Below, one piece after another: positions 1-9,509 of a stretch of 64,000 bases of DNA (the stretch's first letter is position 1; each line of letters begins with the position of its first letter). The position numbers were made by a program, and so were the translations under genes. The stretch comes from Candidatus Methylopumilus universalis (GTDB lineage Bacteria; Pseudomonadota; Gammaproteobacteria; Burkholderiales; Methylophilaceae): contig NZ_CP040968.1 in the NCBI RefSeq assembly GCF_006365315.1, forward strand, positions 930,001 to 994,000, given 5' to 3'. Under the pieces are notes generated by a model. That model made no database searches. It saw nothing but the letters and a program-made list of their open reading frames with translations, and was not told the DNA's origin.

Positions 1-792
1 AAGAAAAAAATCGATATTAAGCAACTCGCACGCAACGGGGTAGAAATTTTCTTTACGCAGGTATTTAGGGATAGTTTTTTTCATGCAGATATGCACCCCG
101 GCAATATTCAGGTTGCTGATGATGGTCGCTATATTGCAATGGATTTTGGTATCATGGGGTCTCTTAGTGAGAATGATAAAAATTATCTAGCACGCAATTT
201 TTTAGCCTTTTTTAAACGTGATTACCATGACGTAGCACTTGCTCATATCGAATCGGGCTGGGTTCCTAGGAATACTTCTTTAGATGAATTTGAAAATGCA
301 ATACGATCAGTATGTGAGCCTATTTTTAATAAGCCTTTAAAGGAAATATCATTTGGTCGTCTTCTTATCAGGCTATTTCAAACATCGAGACGATTTAATA
401 TGGAAATCCAGCCTCAGCTTACCATGCTTCAAAAGACACTTTTAAATGTTGAGGGTCTTGGTCGAAACCTAGATCCTGATTTAGACTTATGGAAAACAGC
501 CGCTCCATTTTTGAAAAAATATATGTCAGAACAAAAAGGTATTAAACATATTTTAAAGAGTTTAAAAAATGAACTCCCGCATTGGCTTCACTTAACGCCA
601 CAATTGCCAAGACTTATTCATGAGTTTCTCGAACAAAAAAAACATGAAAATATAAATGCATTTAACCAAGATGACATTGATCACCTATTAAAAACGCAAA
701 AAAAACAGAATCGCTGGTTTAAAATTGCTATTACTTTAATTGGAATTACTTTGTTGCTAAATTTAACAATCTTGTTTTATTTTATTAAATAA
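1..792 (+). CDS. ubiB: UbiB ubiquinone biosynthesis kinase-like protein, C-terminal part
   Basis: The frame is already open at base 1 ([13 protein letters not shown]), so the N-terminal half of this roughly 500-residue family is outside the window. UbiB proteins are membrane-anchored, kinase-fold ATPases required for the aerobic hydroxylation steps of ubiquinone synthesis. Visible signatures are the catalytic-loop motif HADMHPGN (from base 82) and the metal-binding DFG soon after (MDFGIMG). A C-terminal hydrophobic segment near bases 715-785 fits the membrane anchor of UbiB. The stop is TAA at 790-792, and the next gene begins 17 bases later, so co-transcription is likely. Family assignment is firm; only the C-terminal part can be judged. 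Confidence 0.9.
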   Translation, partial: KKKIDIKQLARNGVEIFFTQVFRDSFFHADMHPGNIQVADDGRYIAMDFGIMGSLSENDKNYLARNFLAFFKRDYHDVALAHIESGWVPRNTSLDEFENAIRSVCEPIFNKPLKEISFGRLLIRLFQTSRRFNMEIQPQLTMLQKTLLNVEGLGRNLDPDLDLWKTAAPFLKKYMSEQKGIKHILKSLKNELPHWLHLTPQLPRLIHEFLEQKKHENINAFNQDDIDHLLKTQKKQNRWFKIAITLIGITLLLNLTILFYFIK

Positions 793-809
793 ATTTAGGA
801 AATTTTGAT

Positions 810-2240
810 TTGCTTATTTGGTTTGTCTCTCTCTATCTTCTCGTCACAATTGGGATTGGTATTTTTGTATCCTCCCGTGTTAAAAATACGAAAGACTATG
901 CTGTAGCCGGAAGGCACCTGCCACTCCCTATCGTGACTGCAACCGTTTTTGCAACTTGGTTTGGAGCAGAAGCAATTTTTGGTGTGTCGTCTACTTTTGT
1001 TAAAGAAGGCTTAAATGGGGTTGTGGCTGACCCTTTTGGGTCAAGTCTTTGTTTAGTTATTGCTGGTATTTTCTTCTCTTCTAAATTATATAAATTAAAT
1101 ATTATTACTTTGGGAGACTTTTACAGGGCGAGATACAACAGAACTATTGAGGTACTAACAACCATCGCAATTGTCATCTCATACTTGGGATGGGTAGCGG
1201 CACAGATTAAAGCGCTTGGATTAATATTTAACCTTATTACACATCAATATATTAGCGAAGAACTGGGCATGATTATTGGGATATTAATTGTGCTGACTTT
1301 CACTACCTTTGGCGGCATGTTATCTGTAGCCATCTTAGATTTTATCCAAATGATCGTAGTTATTGGTGGGCTTCTATATATTGCATATGCTATTTCTCAT
1401 TTAACAGGGGGAGTTGCCCCGGTTATTGAAAGTGCCTCTATAAATCATAAGTTAGACTTTTTCCCAAAAGGTAATATTTGGACATGGATAACTTTTTTGG
1501 GTACATGGATTACTATGATGCTGGGGTCGGTTCCTCAACAAGACGTTTTTCAACGCGTAACATCAGCTAAAACTGCCAAAATTGCGTTATACGGCTCGAT
1601 ACTTGGCGCTTCAATTTATTTTATATTTACGTTTGTACCAATGTTTATTGCATATTCGGCAACTTTAATTGATGCTGAATATTTTAACGGACTCGTCAAT
1701 ACAAACTCACAGCATGTCTTGCCCATGCTTGTGCTTAACTATATGCCACTCTTTGCACAAGTGATATTTTTTGGAGCTGTTCTATCAGCAATAATGAGTT
1801 GCTCTTCAGCGACGCTTCTAGCACCATCTATTTCTTTTGCAGAAAATATTGTTAAAGGTTATTTTCCAAAAATCAGCGACAAACATTTACTCAAAATTAT
1901 GAGAATTACCCTCGTCTGTTTTTCTGCTGTTGTCTTGCTATATGCCCTTAGTTCAAATCTTTCCATTTTTGGGATGGTTGAATCAGCCTATAAAATTACC
2001 TTAGCAGGTGCTTTTGTGCCTCTCGTATTTGGTGCATTTTGGAAAAAAGCTAATAGCCAAGGGGCTTTAATGGCCATTATTGGCGGTATAGGTTCGTGGT
2101 TATTCGTAGAAGTATTCTTAGGTGATAGCGCGCTGATTCCTGCTCAACTAATTGGCCTGGGTAATAGTATTATTGGGATGATTGTAGGGTCTTTATTGCC
2201 GAAGATTATCAAAGAAACAAATAAGCTTAATATTAATTAG
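810..2240 (+). CDS. Sodium:solute symporter family (SSS) transporter
   Basis: A 476-residue, very hydrophobic protein with about 13 predicted membrane segments and the SSS-type start (segment 1, then KNTKDYAVAGR, then a second segment with ATWFGAEAIFG). SSS proteins import solutes such as amino acids, carboxylates, urea or proline with Na+. Substrate cannot be told from sequence. The start is TTG, preceded by an AGGAAA Shine-Dalgarno about 8 bases upstream. It probably forms one transcript with ubiB. Its TAG stop overlaps the TAA stop of the convergent mutM within the 4 bases TTAG. Na+ coupling fits an aquatic organism, but that is inference. Confidence 0.85.
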   Translation: MLIWFVSLYLLVTIGIGIFVSSRVKNTKDYAVAGRHLPLPIVTATVFATWFGAEAIFGVSSTFVKEGLNGVVADPFGSSLCLVIAGIFFSSKLYKLNIITLGDFYRARYNRTIEVLTTIAIVISYLGWVAAQIKALGLIFNLITHQYISEELGMIIGILIVLTFTTFGGMLSVAILDFIQMIVVIGGLLYIAYAISHLTGGVAPVIESASINHKLDFFPKGNIWTWITFLGTWITMMLGSVPQQDVFQRVTSAKTAKIALYGSILGASIYFIFTFVPMFIAYSATLIDAEYFNGLVNTNSQHVLPMLVLNYMPLFAQVIFFGAVLSAIMSCSSATLLAPSISFAENIVKGYFPKISDKHLLKIMRITLVCFSAVVLLYALSSNLSIFGMVESAYKITLAGAFVPLVFGAFWKKANSQGALMAIIGGIGSWLFVEVFLGDSALIPAQLIGLGNSIIGMIVGSLLPKIIKETNKLNIN

Positions 2241-3052
2241 TTCTGACACTTAATACAGAAGAAACTTGAGCGCTGTCCAATTTTCATGTTTTCAATAATT
2301 GACTTGCACTTTCGGCAAGGCTTACCTTTCATTCCATAAACATTATAAGTCTGCTGAAAATAACCAGACTGTCCATTAACGTTATAAAAATCTTTAAGAG
2401 AACTTCCGCCAAGTTCAATTGCTTTTATTAATGTAGCTTTAATATGTTTAACGATCTTTGTGCATTCGTCCAGTGAAGTGTCTTTACCTAATTTACTGGG
2501 AATCACACCAGCTTTAAATAATGATTCACTTGCATAGATATTACCAACGCCAACAACGATATGACTATCCATGATGATATTTTTAATAGGTGATTTTTTA
2601 TTCTGCGCTTTTGAAAATAAATAATCTCCAGTAAATAAACTTTCTAATGGTTCAGGACCTAACCTAGAAATTAAAAAATGATCTTTAATATCTCCATCTA
2701 TCCAGAATATAGATCCAAATCTTCTTGGGTCTGTATACCTCAAAATATTTTTTGAATTATGAAACGTGATATCAACATGATCATGCTTTTTAGGAGGTGT
2801 CTCTTTGTTTAAGATTTCAAGCCGTCCTGACATGCCTAGATGAATCATGAGGGTGCCTTTTTCAAATTGAATAAGAATATATTTCGCGCGTCTTTTTATG
2901 AAGAGTATTTTCTGGTTAGGAAGTGTTTTCTTTAAGTGCGATGGAATTGGCCATCTTAAAGATGGATTCCTGATAATAATATTTGAAATAGACTTTTGAA
3001 GAATGGGTTTGAGACCGATACAGGTGATCTCAACCTCTGGAAGTTCAGGCAT
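2237..3052 (-). CDS. mutM: Formamidopyrimidine-DNA glycosylase (Fpg/MutM)
   Basis: A 271-residue bifunctional base-excision enzyme that removes 8-oxoguanine and formamidopyrimidines and cleaves the abasic strand. The mature N-terminus PELPEVE carries the catalytic Pro and Glu. The conserved lysine region KRRAKYIL and a C-terminal zinc finger (CRKC then CIKC, spaced as in Fpg) are present. Length matches the family (about 270). It is the last gene of a five-gene minus-strand group behind the ABC transporter and DUF4340 genes (8-base gap), so oxidative DNA repair appears to be co-transcribed with that exporter. Confidence 0.96.
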   Translation of the reverse strand: MPELPEVEITCIGLKPILQKSISNIIIRNPSLRWPIPSHLKKTLPNQKILFIKRRAKYILIQFEKGTLMIHLGMSGRLEILNKETPPKKHDHVDITFHNSKNILRYTDPRRFGSIFWIDGDIKDHFLISRLGPEPLESLFTGDYLFSKAQNKKSPIKNIIMDSHIVVGVGNIYASESLFKAGVIPSKLGKDTSLDECTKIVKHIKATLIKAIELGGSSLKDFYNVNGQSGYFQQTYNVYGMKGKPCRKCKSIIENMKIGQRSSFFCIKCQN

Positions 3053-3060
3053 AAATGAAT

Positions 3061-3948
3061 TTATTTATTAGAATGTTCGACGGGAGGATTCAGCATAGTA
3101 AATCCAATATCACTCCCAAAGTGGTACAGTAAACCTTCATCTACTCTATAGAGTTGCGTCTCCGGTGATTCCTGGACACGTAAAAATGTAATTTTTTTCC
3201 CATCTGTCGTATGGATATCAAAACTCTTATATGGGATCCTTAAATCAATGGCGAATTTTTCAACCGACTTTGCTGGATTTTTAACCCATGTCATATCAAA
3301 CCATTCAGCCATATCGCTTTGTTTAAGTTGATTGCCTTCGTTAGCAGACCATTCGTTATTATTGCGCGTGACTTTTAATTTTTTTGATTTCCATTGTTCA
3401 AGACGAGAAAAATCGAAATCCTTAATTTGTTCTGACTTGCTTAAGGGAGACTTATCAATGAGCTCAATTGGCTGCGTAGATGCAGATTCAGAATAAGAAC
3501 CGCTAATAAGGTACACATTGTCTTTATACAAAAGGTATTGGTCTTCTGTTACAGAGTTGTATGTGCCAAAAATAAACTCCTCTTCCACCCCCTTATGAAT
3601 TAATTTTAAATTCATAGTAGGTTTATCTAAACCATATTTTGCTAGATCGTTTGAAGGTAATTTTTCGCTACTTGATGTTGCTACGATGGATATTATTTTT
3701 TGCACTGAAAATTGGTCTGCTCTACCTTTTATAGGCTCAACCATATCCCATGACTCGGTAGATTTTTTAAAAATTACAGAAGCTCTAGATGGAAAATCTA
3801 CCTTTATAGAGTCAAAATCGCTCAAATTAAAAGTGCTAATTGAAAATTGTTTGGTTTGCTTTATCTGTGAAGGCTTTAGAAATAAAAAGAGTGATATCGA
3901 TAAAACCATCACTAACAAGATAATATTAATTAGCCAACGATTTTTCAT
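3061..3948 (-). CDS. DUF4340 domain-containing membrane-anchored protein
   Basis: A 295-residue protein with one N-terminal membrane segment (residues about 5-25, INIILLVMVLSISLFLFL) and a long extracytoplasmic part rich in beta-strand patterns. It resembles DUF4340 proteins, which are often encoded beside Gld-type ABC exporters. Molecular role unknown. It lies 9 bases after the GldG-like gene and 8 bases before mutM, so it belongs to the same transcript. Its position suggests it is an accessory periplasmic subunit of the exporter; that is inference from context. Confidence 0.75.
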   Translation of the reverse strand: MKNRWLINIILLVMVLSISLFLFLKPSQIKQTKQFSISTFNLSDFDSIKVDFPSRASVIFKKSTESWDMVEPIKGRADQFSVQKIISIVATSSSEKLPSNDLAKYGLDKPTMNLKLIHKGVEEEFIFGTYNSVTEDQYLLYKDNVYLISGSYSESASTQPIELIDKSPLSKSEQIKDFDFSRLEQWKSKKLKVTRNNNEWSANEGNQLKQSDMAEWFDMTWVKNPAKSVEKFAIDLRIPYKSFDIHTTDGKKITFLRVQESPETQLYRVDEGLLYHFGSDIGFTMLNPPVEHSNK

Positions 3949-3957
3949 AATTACAAA

Positions 3958-5343
3958 CTAAGCTTTTCTTCGTTTGAACCAAAACAATATGCCTACAACA
4001 AAAAAACCAATCGGTATGAAGTATTGAAAACTATGGAATATGGTCCAGGCAATAATGAATGAAATTTTGTTATCAGGAATAGTGACATTGACATCTTTTA
4101 ATGGCATGGGCTGTATAGAAATTAAATTATCATCGCCTGATAGCCAGTTAATCATGTTGATACCGAGATCTAAATTGCCACCATTTATAATAAATGTATT
4201 AGATAAGAAGTTACCATTACCCACTACAACCACTCTTTGGCCCTTTTTTCCATAAACTCTTTGAAGTGCAACTGCTATATTAATTGGGCCAGGCTTATCT
4301 TTGCTTTTATCGAAAGTAGGTTTTTGATTTGCCATTACTTGAGTAGACTCCAGCCATCCGTTGGGCGATACCTCTATTAATTTACTAACTTCCCAACCAT
4401 TATCTAATGTTCCTTTAGCATTAACTTCGTGTGCATTAGAAAATCGAGTTCCTAGCATAAAGTTTTTAGTAATAGCGTGCTCACCATAAGAAGAAGCATA
4501 AGCAATATTTTCATTACTCCCCTCACTCCTATCTGCTGGATCTATAACTTGTCCGCTTGAAACGCTTAGTCCAAGATAGGTAGCAATTTCATCTAGGCCA
4601 TGAAAGTTATTATCATCAAGAAGCCAAAGTAAATTTCCGCCTGACTCTAAGAATTTTTTAATTTTTTTTGCTTCAATTGGAGAAATATTTTTTTGCGGGC
4701 TTGCAATCACTAACATCGAACCATTCAAAGGAACTTCTGGCTCAATAGTTAAATTTAAATTAGCGAATTTCAAACCTTTAGATTCTAATTGCTTACCAAA
4801 TTCGCCTACGTCATTATTCTTCAGACCAATTAAGTTTCTTTCACCATGTCCATCTAAATACATAACTGCCTGTTGGCTTGTTCTTGATAAGCGCATAAAA
4901 AGATTTGTCATCTCTTGTTCTGCAAAAGGAGGTTTAATATGCTCAGATCTTTTTTGATATTCAACCACAACTTCGCCGTCTTCTTTAATGCCATTTTCCT
5001 GGGCTAATTTTGGTTCTTTTATTGGGCTAATAAATTTAACATTGATATCAGGTTTCGTTCTCTGATATCTGGCCATAAAATTAATAATGCCCTGCCTAAA
5101 TGTGTCACCGTTATTCACGTCATCTTCCGAAGCAAAGACAGTTAATGTTATTGGGCCTTGCATTTGCTTCAATACATTAATACTTCCGGTTGTTAATGTA
5201 TTTCTATTAGCTTGGGTTATATCTTTAGCAAACTTGTATTGATTTGCAACAAATCCTAATAAAAATATTAAGGCTATGAATAAAACTACGAAAAAACTAT
5301 TTTGTATAAGAATCTGTAATCTTAATTTTGGATTAACTTTCAT
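3958..5343 (-). CDS. GldG-family ABC transporter auxiliary protein
   Basis: A 461-residue protein with an N-terminal membrane segment (residues about 12-32), a large extracytoplasmic domain and a C-terminal membrane segment ending in FKRRKA. This is the layout of GldG-type proteins (ABC-type uncharacterised transport system domain). The segment VASPQKNISPIEAKKIKKF followed by GGNLLWLLDD is typical of the family. It follows the permease gene with a 2-base gap. In Bacteroidetes GldA/F/G are linked to gliding, but proteobacterial versions occur in non-gliding cells, so a motility role should not be assumed here. Confidence 0.8.
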   Translation of the reverse strand: MKVNPKLRLQILIQNSFFVVLFIALIFLLGFVANQYKFAKDITQANRNTLTTGSINVLKQMQGPITLTVFASEDDVNNGDTFRQGIINFMARYQRTKPDINVKFISPIKEPKLAQENGIKEDGEVVVEYQKRSEHIKPPFAEQEMTNLFMRLSRTSQQAVMYLDGHGERNLIGLKNNDVGEFGKQLESKGLKFANLNLTIEPEVPLNGSMLVIASPQKNISPIEAKKIKKFLESGGNLLWLLDDNNFHGLDEIATYLGLSVSSGQVIDPADRSEGSNENIAYASSYGEHAITKNFMLGTRFSNAHEVNAKGTLDNGWEVSKLIEVSPNGWLESTQVMANQKPTFDKSKDKPGPINIAVALQRVYGKKGQRVVVVGNGNFLSNTFIINGGNLDLGINMINWLSGDDNLISIQPMPLKDVNVTIPDNKISFIIAWTIFHSFQYFIPIGFFVVGILFWFKRRKA

Positions 5344-5345
5344 AA

Positions 5346-6104
5346 TTATCCACGAAGCCTTTCTGCATCAAGACGTCTTATAGTTAATGTTAAGAATGTT
5401 GAAATGAATAAAAAGAAATATATTAAATCCGAGGTGTCAATCATTCCCCTTGAAAAGCTTTGGAAGTGTTTCATTAAGGATACGTATGCAAACCAGTGAT
5501 TAGGATCGCTCGCAAACATACTTTCAAGAAAAATTAATGCAAATAAGGAGATAAAACTTAGTATTGCAGCAATAATAGGCTGTTTTGTTAAGCTTGAAAA
5601 ATAAATACCTAAAGCAGAAAAGCTTCCTAAAAGAAGCCAAAGACCAAATGAATTTGCGATTAAATACCCAAAATCTATATCCGACCAAATATTAAGCGTT
5701 ATGAGCATCATAAAAATATAAACAATAAGAATGCTTAAGAAAATAATCAATCCGACAAATTTACCTAAAACAATTTCAGTTAACGAAATGGGTGCGCTAA
5801 ATAAAAATGGCAATGTTTGATTGCGTCTCTCTTCGCTAATAAGACGCATAGTCAAAAGTGGAACGGCGAAAAGCATAATATAGCGCGCTATGCCAAAAAC
5901 TGTCTGACCTACAAAAATTGTAACTCCAACTCTTTCAGCAGGTCGAACTGCACCCGACATCACTTCAAAGTATTTATTTACTCCTGTCAGATAAAAATTA
6001 CCAAGCAAAGCCATAAGAAGGGCCAATATAGTCCACCCCATTGGTGAAGCAAATAAACTTTTAAGCTCTTTTCTTGCGATATTTAAAATCATTTTAGCGA
6101 TCAC
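5346..6104 (-). CDS. ABC transporter permease (GldF-like, ABC-2 type)
   Basis: A 252-residue ABC-2 permease with six predicted membrane segments. The N-terminal cytoplasmic part (IARKELKSLFASPMGW) and the loop LISEERRNQTLPFLFSAPIS are characteristic of GldF/NosY-like permeases that pair with a stand-alone ATPase. The frame opens with GTG at 6104; an in-frame ATG at 6092 (MILNIARKEL) is an equally good start and I cannot decide. It lies 10 bases after the ATPase gene. The substrate is unknown. Confidence 0.85.
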   Translation of the reverse strand: MIAKMILNIARKELKSLFASPMGWTILALLMALLGNFYLTGVNKYFEVMSGAVRPAERVGVTIFVGQTVFGIARYIMLFAVPLLTMRLISEERRNQTLPFLFSAPISLTEIVLGKFVGLIIFLSILIVYIFMMLITLNIWSDIDFGYLIANSFGLWLLLGSFSALGIYFSSLTKQPIIAAILSFISLFALIFLESMFASDPNHWFAYVSLMKHFQSFSRGMIDTSDLIYFFLFISTFLTLTIRRLDAERLRG

Positions 6105-6114
6105 TCATATTCAT

Positions 6115-7047
6115 TTAATTTGTTTGTTTCTTTTCAGTTAATTGCACAAAAACATCTTCTAGGCTCGTTTGATCAGGAGCTATTTGATAAAGCCCCCAGC
6201 GATTTTTTACCGATAACTTCACGATAGCATCTGCTGGAGACTGTTTATTTTTAAAGTGAATGCGATACATACGATCTTCTGCTTTTTCAACTTTAATAAC
6301 ACCTTCAATATCTTTAAGCGCTGAGACTGTAGGTGCTTTTGCAAAGCCCACCATAAGCTTATTGCCTTGCCGATGCTGTTTTAATTCATCAATTGACCCA
6401 TGAAATACTAAATTACCTTTATCGATAATTTGAACACGATCACATACCATTTCAACTTCAGGAAGAATATGTGTAGATAAAATTACACTATGTTTTTGAC
6501 CTATTTCTCTAATAAGCGACCTAATTTCTCTAATTTGAATCGGATCAAGTCCTACTGTAGGCTCATCAAGAATTACAACTAAAGGATTATGAATAATTGC
6601 TTGAGCAATTGCTACGCGTTGCTGATAGCCATTAGATAAGTTTTCAATTAATCGCTTGCTCATATGGCTTAGGCCACATTTTTGTTTGGCAATTTCTACA
6701 GCTTTTTTAATTTGTTTACTAGGTACCTTATGAAGACGGGCAGCAATGGTTAAAAATTCATCCACCGTAAGTTCCTTATATATTGGACGCATTTCAGGCA
6801 AATACCCTATTAATGCTTTTGCTTCCTTAGGATTTTCAATCATATCAATGCCACAAATTTTTACGGTACCGATCGAGGGGGCTAAATTTCCCGTAAGCAT
6901 TCGCATTGTGGTCGACTTACCGGCTCCATTAGGTCCAAGAAAGCCTAGAACCTCACCTTTTTCTAGTTGAAAACTTACATTTTTAACGGCCTCGCGACCC
7001 CCAAAAAGGCGCGTTAGCTCAATAGCTTCTAAGGTTAGATTTGACAT
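6115..7047 (-). CDS. ABC transporter ATP-binding protein (GldA/CcmA-like)
   Basis: A 310-residue nucleotide-binding subunit that would drive the GldF/GldG-like exporter encoded just downstream. Walker A is GPNGAGKST (residues about 38-46), the signature is LSNGYQQR, Walker B is VILDEPTVGLDP, and the switch histidine lies in STHILPEV. A roughly 80-residue C-terminal extension follows the ATPase core, as in CcmA/GldA-type proteins. It is first in the minus-strand group ATPase-permease-GldG-DUF4340-mutM. A TATAAT -10 element lies about 40 bases upstream. Confidence 0.93.
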   Translation of the reverse strand: MSNLTLEAIELTRLFGGREAVKNVSFQLEKGEVLGFLGPNGAGKSTTMRMLTGNLAPSIGTVKICGIDMIENPKEAKALIGYLPEMRPIYKELTVDEFLTIAARLHKVPSKQIKKAVEIAKQKCGLSHMSKRLIENLSNGYQQRVAIAQAIIHNPLVVILDEPTVGLDPIQIREIRSLIREIGQKHSVILSTHILPEVEMVCDRVQIIDKGNLVFHGSIDELKQHRQGNKLMVGFAKAPTVSALKDIEGVIKVEKAEDRMYRIHFKNKQSPADAIVKLSVKNRWGLYQIAPDQTSLEDVFVQLTEKKQTN

Positions 7048-7087
7048 AGATGTTTTTTTGAATTTTTATTGAAAAAATGAATCATAG

Positions 7088-7093
7088 ATTATA
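7088..7093 (-). promoter_or_regulatory. -10 element upstream of the ABC exporter operon
   Basis: Read on the minus strand this is a perfect TATAAT, 41 bases before the ATG of the ATPase gene, in the AT-rich divergent region shared with the TPR gene. No convincing -35 hexamer lies 16-18 bases upstream (best match GCAAAA), so only the -10 is supported. Confidence 0.35.
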
Positions 7094-7198
7094 CATATTA
7101 AAATATCTTGTTTTGCTTTATTAAGCCCCGGATCATTGCTGACAGCTATTTGTCAAATTAGTTTAAACTATTGTGGAAATCAAATCTCAGGAATCTTT

Positions 7199-8869
7199 AT
7201 GCATCTGCTTAGAATATTTACACTTATTACCATTCTCCTGTTTAGTATTTTAGCTAATGCAAAGCCGGGCACATCTAGTTCTGCTAATAATTATACCAAT
7301 CCTGATCTTGTTTTTAGGCTCTTATTAGCTGAAATTGCATCTCAACGCGGGGAGCTTAATCTTGCCAGCGAACTTTTTTTGGATTTAGCCAAGCAAACTG
7401 ATAACGCTCTATTAGCTGAACGCGCAACAAAAATTACTGGCTACACAAGAAATGCTGCTTTAGCTTTGGAGGCTTCCAAGGTATGGAATGAGCTTAATAA
7501 AGATTCTATTGATGCTCAACAAGCCTTAAGTGAAATACTTATAGCCAACAATAAACTTAACGAAGCAAAGCCAGTTTTACAAAAGTTACTCCTCAAAGAT
7601 AAAACAAGGGCGAGTGGCTTTTTGTACTTGAATAGCATGCTTTCTCGAGTGCCAGATAAGAAAGCTGTATTGACTTTAGTAACCGAGCTTGCTCAACCTT
7701 ATCCCAAACTAGCAGAGGCACATTTTGCGGTCGTGCATGCAGCTTGGATTGGTAAAGATCAAAAAGTGTACGAAAAAGAATTGGCTGCTATAAATCAAAT
7801 TAAACCGGAATGGGAGATGCCAGTCTTATTTAAAGGGCAAATCTTGGCTCAAGAAAGTCCAGAAAATGCCCTTAATTTCTATAGTGGTTTCTTAAGTAAA
7901 TATCCAAAATCAAACGATGTAAGACTCGAATATGCAAAGCTTCTAACAAATGGTCGCAAATTTAATGAAGCTAAAAATGAATTTATTAAACTTGTAAATA
8001 CAGCAAATAGTTCTGCGGAGGTTACACTTGCTGTGGGTTTGTTATCAGTTGAGCTTGAAGATTACGATCTTGCTGAAAAGTATTTTTTACAAAGCCTTAA
8101 AAGAAACCCAAAAGACAAAGATCAAGTCTTTATCTACCTTGCAAAAATTGCAGACAAAAAGAATCTGACTGATGCGGCAATTACTTGGCTTAATAAAGTA
8201 GGCAATGGAAATCATTTTATTGAATCAAAATTAATTACAGCAGAAATCATTGCGAAAAAAGAATCCGTCGATAAAGCATTGGAATTTTTAAGTACAATAA
8301 AATCTAATTCGGCAGATGAAAAATTAAGTGTCGTTCAATTAAAAACATCTTTACTCACTCGATTTAACCGCCACCAAGAAGCGTTTCAGCTCATGCAGAG
8401 TGAGGCGCCTAACTTTGCTAAATCTGCTGAATTCAAATTTGATTATGCACTCCTCGCGGATAAGTTAAATAAATATGACTTAATGGAAAATCTTTTAAGG
8501 GAAGCTATCAAGATTAAACCTGACTACGCTGTAGCTTATAATGCACTGGGCTATTCATTTGCTGATAGAAATATTTATTTAGAAGATGCAAGAAAATATA
8601 TTGAGGTTGCTTTATCGATATCACCTAATAATCATTATATTTTAGATAGTATGGGTTGGTTGTATTTCAGACTTGGCAAATTAGATTCTGCTCTTTCTTT
8701 CATTCAGAAAGCCTATGATATTCAAGCGGACCCAGAGATCGCAGCACATCTTAGTGAAATTTTGTGGGCCCAAGGAAAAAAGAAAGAAGCTAGCGATGTT
8801 CTAGAATTATCACTTCAATCATTTCCCGATAATGAAGTTCTGAAAGAAACGTTTAAAAGATTACGTTAA
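7199..8869 (+). CDS. Tetratricopeptide-repeat protein with signal peptide
   Basis: A TPR-repeat protein of 556 residues from the chosen start. I prefer ATG 7199 to the earlier in-frame codon at 7136: it is preceded by CAGGAA and opens directly into a signal peptide (MHLLRIFTLITILLFSILANA). The body is built of helical repeats with TPR spacing, clearest near the C-terminus (AYNALGYSFAD, LDSMGWLYFRLGKLDSALSF). Such proteins are commonly encoded next to lolB in Betaproteobacteria and are probably periplasmic or outer-membrane-associated scaffolds. The partner is unknown. lolB follows 22 bases later. Confidence 0.85.
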   Translation: MHLLRIFTLITILLFSILANAKPGTSSSANNYTNPDLVFRLLLAEIASQRGELNLASELFLDLAKQTDNALLAERATKITGYTRNAALALEASKVWNELNKDSIDAQQALSEILIANNKLNEAKPVLQKLLLKDKTRASGFLYLNSMLSRVPDKKAVLTLVTELAQPYPKLAEAHFAVVHAAWIGKDQKVYEKELAAINQIKPEWEMPVLFKGQILAQESPENALNFYSGFLSKYPKSNDVRLEYAKLLTNGRKFNEAKNEFIKLVNTANSSAEVTLAVGLLSVELEDYDLAEKYFLQSLKRNPKDKDQVFIYLAKIADKKNLTDAAITWLNKVGNGNHFIESKLITAEIIAKKESVDKALEFLSTIKSNSADEKLSVVQLKTSLLTRFNRHQEAFQLMQSEAPNFAKSAEFKFDYALLADKLNKYDLMENLLREAIKIKPDYAVAYNALGYSFADRNIYLEDARKYIEVALSISPNNHYILDSMGWLYFRLGKLDSALSFIQKAYDIQADPEIAAHLSEILWAQGKKKEASDVLELSLQSFPDNEVLKETFKRLR

Positions 8870-8891
8870 CTCTTACAGAGCTTTTATTTAA

Positions 8892-9509
8892 TTGAATTTT
8901 TCTAGCGCCTCCCTTCTTGTTGTAGTATTTTTTTTCTCAGGCTGCACAACATTGAATGATCCATTTGAGATATTTAGATCTCATTCTCCTGCAATTGAAA
9001 CCTCGCAAGCGATTGACGAAAATCGTTTTATAGAAAAATTTTCCATAAAAGCTAAATTTTCTTACTCTATCGATTCTAAAGGAGGCTCAGGCCGTCTCAT
9101 TTGGCACTATGAAAATAATCAAGATGAGATTGATATCTTTTCGCCCTTTAATACCCAAGTTGCAAAAATTATTTACTCATCTCATGATAAACGCATCATT
9201 GATGCCAATGGAAAAGTACTATCAGGTGATGACTTTGATCGCTATATACAATCTTTATTTGGTAAGAATATTTCACCAGATCTCTTTAGAAATCTGATTA
9301 CAAATCATGTTGATCGAATTAAAAATTTACGTAAAGATGAAAATCAACTTAATCGTGCAACTCATTTTTATAATGATGAGTGGAATATTTTAATTAATGC
9401 TTTCAAAACTCAGGATGGCTATACCGTTCCATCTAAAATATCAATTACTCAAGGTACATTTAATTTTAATTTTATCGTAGAAGAGATTATTAACATTGCA
9501 GGCAAATGA
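8892..9509 (+). CDS. lolB: Outer-membrane lipoprotein insertion factor LolB
   Basis: A 205-residue lipoprotein. The signal peptide ends in a lipobox (VVVFFFSGC), giving a lipidated Cys near residue 18. LolB receives lipoproteins from the periplasmic carrier LolA and inserts them into the outer membrane. The body has the LolB pattern (FSIKAKFSYS, GGSGRLIWHYEN). The start is TTG. The gene overlaps ispE by 14 bases, and the lolB-ispE-tRNA-prs order is the usual proteobacterial one, which strengthens the call. Confidence 0.9.
   Translation: MNFSSASLLVVVFFFSGCTTLNDPFEIFRSHSPAIETSQAIDENRFIEKFSIKAKFSYSIDSKGGSGRLIWHYENNQDEIDIFSPFNTQVAKIIYSSHDKRIIDANGKVLSGDDFDRYIQSLFGKNISPDLFRNLITNHVDRIKNLRKDENQLNRATHFYNDEWNILINAFKTQDGYTVPSKISITQGTFNFNFIVEEIINIAGK

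Noticed and set aside
7136-7198. Longer TPR protein start
   Set aside because: ATG 7199 has a Shine-Dalgarno and opens directly into a signal peptide; the 21 upstream residues do not fit.
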